From contig NC_050096.1 in NCBI RefSeq assembly GCF_902167145.1, positions 181,881,825 to 181,945,824 on the forward strand: a stretch of 64,000 nucleotides of DNA. Direction: 5' to 3'. The DNA comes from Zea mays (taxonomy: Eukaryota > Streptophyta > Magnoliopsida > Poales > Poaceae). This document shows positions 20,239-31,636 of the stretch, piece after piece. Every line of letters begins with the position of its first letter. The stretch's first letter is position 1. Position numbers and translations under genes: made by a program. A model generated the notes under the pieces. It was not told the origin of the DNA, did not search any database, and saw only the letters and a list, made by a program, of their open reading frames with translations.

Positions 20239-21650
20239 TGTAAGGAAAATGGACCCTGGGCCATTTGGCTAATTGAGTTTTGGTGTTTGATGAACAACAC
20301 AATCCGTGAACTAATAAGTTTTCTAGTGTTTGTGTTTGTAGTTCACAGGATGCGAAGAGAATTGGACCAAGGCAATGAGGATGCAACACCTCAAAAGAAG
20401 ACATAAGAAGATGCATAGAAGTCCAATACTCAAGAACAAAGAAGCCCGAAGAAATCAGCGAAGAAATCCAAGATAAGGGCTGTCAGCCAGCGCCTGGTGG
20501 CGCACCGGACATTGGTGTCCGGTGTGCAACGGACTGTCCGGTGTGGCACCGAACAGTCTGCGCAGAGAGGCCACAGACAGGCGCTCTCTGGCTGTAGCAC
20601 CGGACTGTCCGGTGTGCACCGGACTGTCCGGTGTGCCAACGGGCAGACGGCAACGGTCGGATCCAACGGTCGACTGCTACAAGCGCCAACGGTCGGCTGA
20701 CGTGGCGTGCACCGGACATCTACTGTGCAGTGTCCGGTGGTGCACCGGACTGTCCGGTGCACCCGACGACAGAAAGCTGCTGCTTTCTGTCCAACGGCTA
20801 GTTGGGGGTGTGGAGGCTATAAATACCACCCCAACCGACCATTCTCAAGTGTGAGAGCCCAAGCAACATACCAATACACATAGTGCATATTTCCAAGAGC
20901 TCAAACACCCAAGTGCTTAATAGAATCACTCGGTGATTAGCGTAGGTGCTTTGCGAAGTGCTTAGGTTAGTTAGACCGCTTTAGCGCTTGCTCTAGGTGA
21001 ACCCTAGATTGTTGAGTGAGTTTAGATAAACCTCACAACCCCTCGGCTCTTGCGTGAGTCGTTGTAATTGTACCGAGTAGGGGCGAGAGTCTTGCGAGAC
21101 CGTGACAACCGCGTTTGTGTCACGGCCGCCACCGTGTACCGGAGGGAACGAGGCCCACGGCGTTTCGGCCGGAAGCTCGATAGTGGAGACGGCGGGGAGC
21201 GTCCGAGAGGAGCCGGAAGCGGAGCACCACTTGCGTGTGGAGAAGGCCCGCGGCTCTCTACGGAGTTACTCGACCGTGGTGCTTGGCCCTCGCGTGGGCT
21301 TCCCTTTGCGTAGGGGCACCAACGAGGATTAGTCGGGACCTTGCGTGGTTCCGGATACCTCGGTAAAAATACCGGCGTCATCCATGAGAGTTTGCTTCTC
21401 TACTTAGCTCTTTACATTCCGCATTTATATTAAGCATTTAAGTTTCAATCTTGTAGTTATACTTATTTAGTGTAGATTGAAACTTAGCCTTTGCGGTAGA
21501 GATAGCAACACTTAGACAAAACCTAGGTTGCACATTCTAGTTTTGATTACTTGCATAGGTTTTGCTCTAGGGATTTAATTGTGGCCTAGTTTAGTAAAAG
21601 TTTTAGAAGTCCTAATTCACCCCCCTCTTAGGCGTCACCCGTTTCCTACA
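20239..21650 (+). repeat. 3' LTR of the copia-type element
   Basis: 1412 bp, the pair of 15231-16642, with the same CCGG palindromes and a TATA box at 20817-20825. Confidence 0.92.
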
Positions 21651-22949
21651 ATATGTGTCCGGGTCTAAGTTATAATCTTCATCGTTAGGAATAGGTAATC
21701 TACTGTGTGATGATACCTTATACACAACATCCCAAACCTTAAGATGTTATTTCGTTTGGCACGCATATGGGAGATAATACACTTGTGTGGCCTGTTGGGC
21801 CATGATATAGACATCGTCTCCTAGTAAGGTGGAATCTTGTCGAATTTCGACTATCCCAAGATTAGAATGTGTCCGTCTCGTCACTTGAGGGTCAAACCAA
21901 TGATATTTGAATATCACTGGAGTAAGAAGTTTGGAACCATGAAAATTGAGTCCATACATTTCTTCGATTCGTCCAAAATAATCGACCTCGTCAAGGCCGG
22001 GCGTAAAGACTCCAGAACACGTCGTTTTTCGATTGGGGCGACTTTGGTCGTAGTTTGTTGTGCGAAAATGGTATCCATTGACGTCATACCCAGAATATTT
22101 CTTGACCCTATAAGCAAAGCCGTTGGCTACATGTCTCAACTCGGCACTCATAGACGGATCTCTTTGCACTGGCACTGCAACTCGACACTCCATAGTTGTT
22201 GCCCAAAGTACCTCGACAACATTATTTTCAGTGTGCATCACGTCAATGTTGTGTGGAAGGAGCAGGTCGTCATAATAGGGGAGCCGAGTCAAGCCCGACT
22301 TATGTGTCCACATATGCTGCTCACCATATCCCACAAAACCACCTTCTGTATTGGCCAGAGCCCACCTATCTATTGACGAATTTCGGCACCAGTCATCGTT
22401 GCAGGTGGACGGTCTGTCACTATGACACCTTTCATAAAGTTCTTGATGTCGGCGGAATGGATGGTCAGGAGGGAGAAATTGTCGATGTTTATCGAACGAC
22501 GAATATTTGCCACCCTTTTTCAACCAAATGAACCTAAAAGCTTCCTTGCAAACTGGGCATGGGAACTTACCATGAACACACCAGGCGCAGAATAGCCCAT
22601 ATGCCGGTAAGTCATGCATGGAGTACTGGTACCAAACATGCATTTTGAAGTTTGTCTTCGTAGCTCGGTCATACGTCCATACCCCTTCCTCCCAAGCACG
22701 TACCAATTCATCGATCAAAGGCTCCATGTACATGCCCATTTTATTACCTGGGTGTCCGGAAATTATCAACGACACGAATATATTCTGCCTTTGAAAGCTC
22801 ACACCGGGGGAGATTGATTGGGATAACAAACACGGGCCAACATGTGTACGGGGTAGCGCTCATTCCATGGGGATTGAACCCATCTCTGGCCAGCGCAACA
22901 CGTACATTACGAGCCTCTTCGACTTTCTCATGGTGAATGGCATCAAAGT

Positions 22950-23153
22950 CTGTCTCGAAAGAACCTTTGGGTTAAGCGTGCTTGGCCTAGGGCAATAATG
23001 GGATGGGTGACCGACTGGAAAGTCTTCTCGGGTACGCATGAGTGAGGACAAAATACACACAAAAGACTTATGTTGGTCTGTGGGGATGGTATAAGATCCT
23101 AGACGGCTGTCATGAGTAAGTACCGCTGGTCTAGGAGTGGACGATGTGTTACA
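22950..23153 (+). mobile_element. LTR fragment with 5S rRNA-like sequence (Cassandra-like)
   Basis: GTTAAGCGTGCTTGG (22971-22985) and GGATGGGTGACC (~23003-23014) match the A box and C box regions of plant 5S rRNA in the right order and spacing. Downstream, TGTTGGTCTGTGGGGATGG and an end in GTGTTACA (to 23153), followed by a decayed tRNA-Met-like primer site, recall the LTRs of Cassandra elements, which carry 5S-derived pol III promoters. The left end is cut where tnp2-A stops. It is not a functional 5S gene. Confidence 0.55.
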
Positions 23154-23793
23154 AAGGGAGTCCGAATGTGATGCGGCCCCATAGAGCGAAAGTCTTGCCT
23201 CCAGTGAGCGCTGAAGAATTGGCCATCAGAGTGGAGGATGTCTACTAGCACGCTAGTGAACCCCTATCTGAGATGCCAAGTGTTGTGGTTTTAAAAACCA
23301 AGGACAATAAGATTTGTGTTTGGTGGGGATGCTAGCGCAGACTCACTACGAATGGTGAATCACTGAGACTTAGGTGTGGGTTGAGATAGAGGGTTCATAC
23401 TGTTTCAGGTTCACGCCCTAGTCCTGCTGATCGTAGTATTGCTTGGAGACCTGTTGTGCCTGGTTGTACCCCCGATATGGCGCTGTCCATCGCGCTGGTC
23501 CCTGTAGTGAGTCCGTTGCTGATGTCCTGGTGGTAGTGCATGGTGGGTCCTACATGTCTGTCCTAGGTCACGATCATACGTGGCGTGGCTTCACCTGTCG
23601 TTGTTTGCCCTATGTCACCTTCCGTCGTATGCGGTCAAACATTCGCTCGGGTTGTCCCGTCTTTTTTGATACGCAGGCCACTATTGAGACTCTTGTGTTG
23701 AGGTCCCCTATGGCTAAGGCTGACTGACCTTACGGGGCAACGACGGCACGTCTGAACCGTTCATGGGGGCGTACAATCACGTCCCAAAGCTGA
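23154..23793. other. Unassigned segment between the 5S-like LTR and CACTA-B
   Basis: Moderately GC-rich DNA without a clear frame; it may be the interior of the truncated LTR element. It ends in GACGGCCGTCAG just before the first CACTA-B repeat unit. Confidence 0.4.
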
Positions 23794-23819
23794 CGGCCGT
23801 CAGTCTTTGCCGAGAGCCA

Positions 23820-25000
23820 ACGGTTGGCACTCGGCAAAGAGTCTTCTTTGCCGAGTGCCACATAGTAGGCACTCGGCAAAGGACGCTTTGCCGAGTGTCA
23901 TCTCTAGACACTCGGCAAAGTGTATTTTTATTTTTTTTATTTTGTCTCCCAAACTTTTTGTGGTATGTTCCTACACTATGTAGACCTACATGTATCATTT
24001 GTGGACAATTATAACAGAGTTTCAATCGTTAGTAGATTTAGTTCGTTTATTTGAATTTCTTCGGAAAATTCAAATTTGAACTGCAGGTCACTCGAAACTT
24101 GAAAAACCGTGCATAAAAAATGATATTCATGTTACTTAGCATAAGTTACGACCGATTTCAGAAGCGTACCGGAAACTTCGAGCAACATGCTCACTAAACA
24201 TGGCCGTGAACTTGGCATCCACATGTTTAAAAATTGTATAAAACACAAACAAAGTCAGAAAATCATGAAACTTGTCCACGTGTCATGATATCATATGTAT
24301 AGGCTGTGATAAAAATTTTAGAATGTTTGGAGAAAGTTGTGAGACACTATGTGTAGAAACCTAAGAGATCCACATTAAAACTCTATGATTTCATGTGTAG
24401 TCCTCTTAGGTTTCTACACATAGTGTCTCACAACTTTCTCCAAACATTCTAAAATTTTTATCACAGCCTGTACATATGATATCATGACATGTGGACAAGT
24501 TTTATGATTTTCTGACTTTGTTTGTGTTTTATACAATTTTTAAACATGTGGATGGTAAGTTCACGACCATGTTTAGTGAGCACGTTGTTCGAAGTTTCCG
24601 GTCGGCTCCTGGAATCGGTCGTAACTTGTGCTAAGTAGCATGAATATCATTTTTTCATGCACTGTTTTCCATGTTTCGAGTGACCTCCAGTTCAAATCTG
24701 AATTTTCGAAAAAATTCAAATAAACGAACTAAATCTACTAGCTATTGCAAACACTGTTATAATTGTCCCAAAATGATACATGTAGGTCTACATAGTTTAG
24801 GAACATACCACAAAAAGTTTGGTGCCCAAAACAAAAAAATACAAATGTACTTTGCCGAGTGTCAGCTAGTTGACACTCGGCAAAGTATGCATTGCCGAGT
24901 GCCCCTGGGTGGCACTCGGCAAAGAAGTGTAAATTAATCTTTGCCGAGTGCCCCTGGGTGGCACTCGGCAAAGAAGGCGCATTTGCCGAGTGTCGCCGAT
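23820..25000. repeat. ~1.1 kb imperfect palindrome in the CACTA-B 5' region
   Basis: The left arm (to about 24370) and right arm (from about 24400) are inverted copies: GTGTAGAAACCTAAGAG answers CTCTTAGGTTTCTACAC, and CCTACACTATGTAGACC near 23970 answers GGTCTACATAGTTTAGG near 24785. The arms extend into the flanking CACTCGGCAAAG arrays. CACTA-C has a partner structure at 32287-32935. Confidence 0.85.
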
Positions 25001-25078
25001 CTGGCACTCGGCAAAGCATATTTTAAAAATAAAAAAATCTTTACCGAGTGCCGCATCGCGGGCACTCGGCAAAGAAGG

Positions 25079-25711
25079 TGAACTTAACCAAACCGACGGC
25101 TTCTCCTTCTTCTCTCTCTCTCTCACTCACGCTCACGCCGCCGCCCGCGCTCGCCGCCAACCCCGCGCCCGCCCTCGCCGCCGGCCACGCGCGCGCCCCC
25201 GGCCCGTCCGCCCGCGCTCGCCGCGCGCGCCGCCGCCGCCGCCGTAACACGCCCGCCACCACGCGCTCGGCAAGCCGCCATCGGCCGCACCCAAGCCGTC
25301 GCCCGCCCCACGCGCCTGGAACGCCGCCGCCGTTACCCGCGCCTTCCACCGTTAGTATTATTGTCATATGTTATTTAATTTATTAAATTTATGTGTGTTT
25401 ATTGTCATATTATGTGTTGTATTAAATTTATACTACATGTTTATTTAATTTATTGTGTGTATACTACGTGTTTATATTATGTTTTTATAATGAATTATGT
25501 GTGATTATTGAATTTAGGGAGTTTATACTATGTGTATCAATTAGATATATTTGTGGATGTCAGCCATCGTGCTGCTAGTTTTATTTACAGGTTTTTGTAA
25601 ACATCCCCGTAGAGGGGAGGTGCTGCCGAATTTTTGTTGATAGGCTTGAGTTATTTTTTGCATATGTCTTACATGTTATATTAAACTATAGTCGGTTATA
25701 TATGTTATAGG
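25079..25711 (+). promoter_or_regulatory. Leader region of tnp2-B
   Basis: Starts with CT-rich DNA, then about 250 bp of CGCCGC-rich sequence, and then an AT-rich intron-like stretch. A matching layout precedes tnp2-C (33200-33420), so this is a conserved leader with a probable 5' UTR intron ending TTATAG at 25710. The GC-rich open frames here are compositional artefacts. Confidence 0.55.
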
Positions 25712-28700
25712 ATGGAGGACCGTGAGTGGATGTACACGGGCCGTAGAGGAAGGAACGATGTCACCACAGAATGGATTAGAAAGACCGATGATTTTGTGGA
25801 ACGGGCATATGGCGAAGCTGCTAAAGGAGCGAGTCTAGTCCCATGCCCGTGCAGCAAATGTGACAACCGAAAAAGAAAACCAAAGAAGGCCATGGTAGAA
25901 CATATTTGGAAGAATGGATTTACGCCGGGCTATACTCGGTGGATATTTCATGGTGAAGCACATCGTACGAGAGAGGAGGTGTTGAGACAACGTGTCGAGG
26001 ATTATGACGCGGATGCGGGGGTAGCGGATATGTTGAACGACTATCAGGAGGCACAGTACACGGGAGGATGTATGGATGACGAGCCAGAGCCGACTGCAAA
26101 GGCGTTCTACGACATGTTCAACGCGGCACAGAAGCCCCTTCACGGCCAGACAAAGGTTTCTCAACTGAATGCCATTGGGCATGTAATGGCGTTCAAGTCG
26201 CAGTACAACATGAGTAGAGACACATTCGATGGCTTGTTGACGGTTATTGGGAGTCTGCTTCCGGATGATCACGTTCTGCCAAAGAGCATGTACGAGGCAC
26301 AGAAACTACTTCGTGCACTCAAGATGACGTATGAGCAGATTCATGCTTGTCCGAAGGGATGCGTGCTATTTAGGAAAGAATACGCGGAGGCAAAGTACTG
26401 TCCCAAGTGTAATTCGTCTAGGTTTATGGAGGTAGACTCTGGTGATGGACAGAAGAGGCAGCTCGACATCCCCTTGACAATCCTACGACACCTTCCGTTC
26501 ATACCGAGGATCCAGCGTCTTTGCATGACAGAGGAATCCGCGAAACAGATGACATGGCACAAAAATGGAAAATGATACAATCCTGACAAGATGGTGCACG
26601 CATCAGATGGTGAAGCATGGAAACACTTTGATGACATTCACCGTGAGAAAGCCGAAGAGGCTCGTAATGTACGTGTTGCGTTGGCCACATATGGGTTCAA
26701 TCCCTATGGAATGAGCGCTGCCCCGTACACATGTTGGCCCGTGTTTGTTATCCCAATCAATCTCCCCCCTGGTGTGTGCTTTCAAAGGCAGAATATATTC
26801 GTGTCGTTGATAATTCCCGGACACCCGGGGAACAAAATGGGCGTGTACATGGAGCCTTTGATCGATGAATTGGTACGTGCCTGGGAGGAAGGGGTATGGA
26901 CGTATGACCGAGCTACGAAGACAAACTTCAGAATGCATGTTTGGTACCAGTACTCCATGCATGACTTACCGGCGTATGGGCTATTCTGTGTCTGGTGTGT
27001 TCACGGTAACTTCCCATGCCCAGTTTGCAAGGAAGCTCTCAGGTTCATTTGGTTGAAAAAGGGTGGCAAATATTCGTCCTTCGATAAACATCGACAATCT
27101 CTTCCTGCTGACCATCCATTCCGCCTAGACATCAAGAACTTTACGAAAGGTGTCGTAGTGACAGACCGCCCACCTACAACGATGACTGGTGCCAAAATTC
27201 GTCAACAGATAGATGGGCTCGTGGCCAATACAGAAGGTGGTTTTGTGGGATATGGTGAGCAGCATTTGTGGACACATAAGTCTGGCTTGACTCGGCTCCC
27301 CTATTATGATGACCTGCTCCTTCCACACAACATTGACATGATGCACACTGAAAAGAATGTTGCCGAGGCACTGTGGGCAACAATTATGGACATTCCTGAT
27401 AAGTCAAAGGATAATGTGAAGGCAAGAGTGGATCTGGCAGCGTTATATGATAGACCAAAACTAGAGATGAAGCCGCCAAGTGGTGGAAAGACGTGGAGAA
27501 GGCCTAAGGCCGATTTCGTCCTAAGCAGGGCCCAGAGGAAGGAAGTACTTCAGTGGATCAAGATGTTGATGTTCCCTGATGGGTATGCATCTAACCTGAG
27601 TAGGGGGGTGAACTTATCTACTATGCGAGTCTTAGGGATGAAGAGTCATGACTTCCACATATGGATTGAACGGATTCTTCCTGCGATGGTTTGAGGCTAT
27701 GTCCCTGAGCATGTCTGGCTAGCGCTTTCAGAGTTGAGCTATTTCTTCCGTCAGCTTTGTGCAAAAGAGTTATCTCGGACCGTGGTTGCAGACTTGGAAA
27801 TATTGGCCTCCGTGTTACTGTGTAAGCTTGAGAAGATATTTCCACCCGGCTTCTTCAATCCAATGCAGCATTTGATTCTTAATCTCCCCTATGAGGCACG
27901 AATGGGGGGGCCCCGTGTAGGGACGTTGGTGCTATCCAATCGAGAGATGTCTAAAGACTATTCGAAAGAAATGTAGAAATAAATGCAAAATCGAGGCTTC
28001 CATTGCAGAGGCATACATTCTAGAGGAGGTCTCAAACTTCACAACAACTTATTATGGTGACAAACTGCCGAGCGTGCATAATCCACCCCCTCGTTACAAT
28101 GATGGCGACAATGAATCGAACCTTAGCATATTTCGAGGCCAACTCGGAAGCGCAAGTGGCTCGACCACCAAGACCCTGACACATGAAGAGAGGCGGCATA
28201 TCATGCTATACGTATTGACCAACCTTGAAGAGGTGACGCCATACATGGAACAATTTCTTCATGAATTCTGGCGTCGATCAAGGGATCCCACTCCACAGGA
28301 ATATGACGCTCTTCTTAGAAAGGGTGCGAGAAATGGGTTGCCCGATTTCATTTCCTGGTTCAAACGTAAGGTACGTGTTTAGTTTGTAAAAGAGATACGT
28401 CTTTGAACTCAATTTAGTGTCTTTTAACTTGTGAATACTTGCAGGGCCAAAGAGATCCGTCTATGAGTGCCGAGTTGAGACAAGTAGCCAACGACTTTGC
28501 TTATAGGGTCAAGAAATATTCTGGGTATGACGTCAATGGATACCGTTTTCGCACAACGCACTACGACAAAAGTCGGCCCAATCGGAAAACAACGTGTTCT
28601 GGAGTCTTTACGCCGGGCCTTGACAATGTCGATTATTTTGGACGAATCGAAGAAATATATGAGCTCAATTTTTATGGTTCCAAACCTCTTACTCCAGTGA

Positions 28701-29218
28701 TATTCAAATGTCATTGGTTTGACCCTCAAGTGACGAGACAGACACATTCTAATCTTGGGATAGTCAAAATTCGACAAGATTCCACCTTAGCAGGAGACGA
28801 TGTCTATATCGTGGCCCAACAGGCCACACAAGTGTATTATCTCCCATATGCGTGTCAAACGAAAGAACATCTTAAGGGTTGGGATGTTGTGTATAAGGTA
28901 TCGCCGCATGGGAGGTTACCTGTTCCTAACGATGAAGATTACAACTTAGACCCGGACACATATGATGGAGAGTTCTTCCAAGAAGATGGGCTAGAAGGGC
29001 GATTTGAGATAGACTTAACTGAAGCTATCGGAATGGACGTAGATATTGAAATGGTTGTTGATGAGGAGGATGATGAGGTGCAAAATGATAATGACTTAGT
29101 AATCCTTGAAGGCAATGACGAGGTTGCGTCTTCCGATGGTGTTGAGATTGAAATGCTTGATAGTGATGATGAGAGTTATGATCCGACTAACCCCGACACA
29201 TATGAAGATTATTTTTAA
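25712..29218 (+). pseudogene. CACTA-B tnp2 (TNPD-type transposase), inactivated
   Basis: Two exons, 25712-28370 and 28445-29218, with clean GTACGT/TTGCAG sites; full coding length is about 1,140 residues. Residues 45-85 hold CPCSKC and a His-containing helix (Transpos_assoc domain). YCPKCNSSRF and PCPVCKEALRFIWLKKG are Cys motifs. LLLPHNIDMMHTEKN near residue 540 carries the conserved Asp of the Transposase_21 core. The acidic tail ends NPDTYEDYF. The frame is broken by TGA at 26573-26575 and 27692-27694, both CGA in copy C, and by a shift in the G-run near 27905. TNP2 cuts the ends of CACTA elements; this copy cannot. Confidence 0.9.
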
Positions 29219-29320
29219 TCGATGTAATGCTATATGACTTTTTATTTCGCACCTGTTTTTAAATACATCTTTTTATATGTGCTTATTTGTTTACTCTTAA
29301 TTGCAGGTTGTTGGACAAAT

Positions 29321-31350
29321 ATGGTGGGCGGTTTCCTGAGGAGGGGGAGGGGGAGGAGGAGTAGGACGGCGGACGATGCAGAGCAGGCAGCGCAGCAGGA
29401 CAAGGCAGAGCAGGCAGCGCAACAGCAGGCGGCGCCTCAGGACGACGACGACCAGCAGCAGGACGACGACGACCAGCAGCAGGATGCCTCAGGTTCAGGC
29501 GGCTCTAGTTCGAGGAGCATCTACCTGCGAGGCCCCACGAGTCTCCCGCCGCGTCCCATACTTCGGGACAGACGACCGCTGATTCGACCGGAAGGGGAGA
29601 GGTATGTAACTTTATGTTCTTCATTCTTGTTCATATTATGTGTTCAAAATCATAATATAAACTAATACTTTTTATTTATCACTTGGACAGGTCTTGGACA
29701 GTTTTGGATTATGCTGGGGGTCATCGTCGCCCCCCCAATAACATCCTCGGCCTGCTGTGCAGGGAACACTTCCCTGGACTTGTGGAGTACGCCGGAGTGA
29801 CGGGCCCAGCCTTCACCTTCGACCACTACGCCGTCGCCCCCGATGCAGTAGACCGGGACGACAGGGAATTCAATAACAAGGCGGAGTGGGTGAAGCAAGA
29901 GCTGTGGGTAAGTCTTAGTATAATATAAAATATGTCGCATTCATTGAAAATTCTTGAAATAATGTATGGATACATCATTTTTGTATGCAGGATTTCTTCA
30001 GATGCGATGCTGGATACGAAGCTAGGGCGGATGTGGTGGCCACCACGAGCTGTAAGAAGCACATCGTGGACATGCACTATGAGGCCCGCATCCAGGCCAT
30101 CATCACCTACCACGGCTCCGTCCTTGGGGAGAAGGTGACCAAACCTCAAGCCCGAACCATGTCGTTGACCAGGGAGCAGTACCTGCAGGTAAAGTCATGC
30201 ATGTTTAGTACCAGTACTCCATGCATGAATTTTATTTTATCTTCTGATATGCACTTTACGTTTTTACTTTGCAGATGATTCCACATTGGTGCGCCGCACA
30301 TCCTCTGTGCTGGGAGCAGATGGCGGATAGGTGGTGTTCGGTTGAGTGGGACGAGGCGCACACAGCTAGCCGGGAACGAGCGTTTGATGATGCAAGGCCC
30401 CTCCCACCACCAAGGCAGCCGGAGCCTAGGCCAATATGCCGAAGCATGGGTATGCCGCCTTTTTTATTTAGATATATAACACTAAGTTAGATATTATTTC
30501 TAACTATCTCGTTGGTTTTCGTTGCAGTCGGCGTCACATGGTGGCAGGCCTTACTCCACCTTCTCGGCCTATGCTATGGCCCATAAGGGTAAGGCGACGT
30601 CCGACGTCACCTACAACCCGGATGACGGGCCCGAGGCCTACACCAACCCCGTCGTCTACAGCCGCCTCCATGACTACACCGCCATGGCGCAGGAGGTCCA
30701 TGGCCCAGACTATGATCCGAGCACCGAGCCGATCGACCCCGATGTGCTCATGAGGGTCGGAGGAGGCAAGAGACATGGGCGGTACTGGATTGCCGACGGG
30801 GCAATCGACTCATCCTCCACTCCCACTCTGTCTCAGGTGAGAGCAAGGAGCATGGGCTCGAGTCCAGCCATTCGACCTCGGCACGACAGCTCACAGCATC
30901 GCATACAACAACTCGAGGTTAGTGCTTCTGTAACTCGTCCTTCCTTGAGTTATATACCTACTCTTTGAGTTACTATAACGTTGGCTTGTAATATTACAGC
31001 CCCAACTAGAAGAAGAGAGGAGGGAACGTCACGAGATATAGGCGAGGATGATGGCGGAGCGGGAGGCGGAGCGCCGGGCAGATCATCAGAGGATGGCGGA
31101 GATGTTCCAGTACATGCAGAGCCTTGGCGCCGCACAGGGCATCGCTCCACCACCTCCATTGTTCCCTCCAGTTGACCCTGCTCTCTTCCACACTCCTGTG
31201 AGTATCAAAATTGTAGTTAGATGTTTGTAAAGCATCTGGTATAACACATGCAATCTCTTCTCTGTGCAGGGCCAATCTGGAGCGGCATCCAACAACCCTC
31301 CAGAAGGGTTCAACCCAACGCATCCCCGGTCAAACCGCCCACCTCCATGA
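29321..31350 (+). pseudogene. CACTA-B tnp1-like gene (plant Ptta/En/Spm transposase), nearly intact
   Basis: Exons: 29321-29601, 29691-29907, 29991-30188, 30275-30449, 30528-30917, 31000-31199 and 31270-31350, with GT/AG boundaries visible. The N-terminus is basic (MVGGFLRRGRGRRSR) and followed by Q/D repeats. The middle has LGLLCREHFPGLVEYAG, FNNKAEWVKQELW, the Cys/His-containing DFFRCDAGYEARADVVA, and IPHWCAAHPLCWEQMADRW. The C-terminal exon has a helical REAERRADHQRMAEMF and a Pro-rich end. One in-frame TAG lies in exon 6 (ARG-rich segment near 31040), where copy C reads a sense codon. It is the likely TNPA-like partner that binds the subterminal arrays. Confidence 0.78.
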
Positions 31351-31636
31351 GTGTTGTGTTTTCATTGTTTTAGACTTCAGAACTTATGTATAATACTTAT
31401 GTTTGTGTTTGATACTTATGTGAGACCTTGCGACGTTTGAGACTTATGTTTGTGTTTGATACTTGTGTTGAACACTTATGTTTGTGATGGATATTTATGT
31501 TTGTGGTGACGGTTTTATGTTTGTGTTGACTATTTATGTCTGTGATGATATCTGTGATGTATATATGTGATATATATGTGATATCTTCTGTTTGTGTGGA
31601 TGGAATACAAAAAACAAATAAAAAGGTATATACTGG
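31351..31636. other. 3' UTR region of tnp1-B
   Basis: Recurrent ACTTATGTTTGTG words after the stop codon. Related sequence follows tnp1-C (43664-43985) and, inverted, precedes the tnp1-A end. Confidence 0.55.

Larger units (their letters stand above)
15231..21650 (+). mobile_element. Gag-only copia-type LTR retrotransposon inside CACTA-A
   Basis: The 1412-bp LTRs (15231-16642 and 20239-21650) begin TGTAAGG and end CCTACA. The flanking 5-bp duplication is ATATG (15226-15230 and 21651-21655), exact. It has a tRNA-Met-type primer site and a polypurine tract. The LTRs differ at only about a dozen or so positions by eye, so the insertion is relatively recent. The 3.6 kb interior encodes gag only and no pol, so it is non-autonomous. 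Confidence 0.93.
12114..22949 (-). mobile_element. CACTA-A, minus orientation, 5'-truncated, holding a copia element
   Basis: The terminus CACTACCAAAATCGGGC at 12114 is followed by the array of CTTTGCCGAGTG / CACTCGGCAAAG units and then, leftward-transcribed, tnp1 and tnp2 homologues. Homology to the CACTA-B transposase stops at about 22949 inside the early part of tnp2. The 5' terminus is therefore missing or was displaced. An intact-looking LTR element (15231-21650) sits inside the tnp2 3' end. Confidence 0.85.
14962..22949 (-). pseudogene. CACTA-A tnp2 transposase, interrupted, internally deleted, 5'-truncated
   Basis: The C-terminal exon (14962-15225, ending NPDTYEDYV) is acidic like its CACTA-B counterpart. 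A copia-type element splits the gene; coding resumes at 21656. The right part (21747-22829) contains GVWTYDRATKTNFKMHVWYQ, GKFPCPVCKEAFRFIWLKKG and LLLPHNIDVMHTENN with the conserved Asp of the TNP2 catalytic core. Just after LWATTME the frame jumps to QRDPSMSAELRHVANGF, skipping about 350 residues present in copy B, which is an internal deletion. The N-terminus beyond about 22949 is lost. It is not functional. Confidence 0.82.

Noticed and set aside
22970..23050. A functional 5S rRNA gene
   Set aside because: Only the 3' two thirds are matched, with many changes, and the context is an LTR-like fragment.
25041..25386. GC-rich Arg/Ala/Pro ORFs on both strands before tnp2-B
   Set aside because: Low-complexity CGCC-rich leader; both strands are open because of composition.
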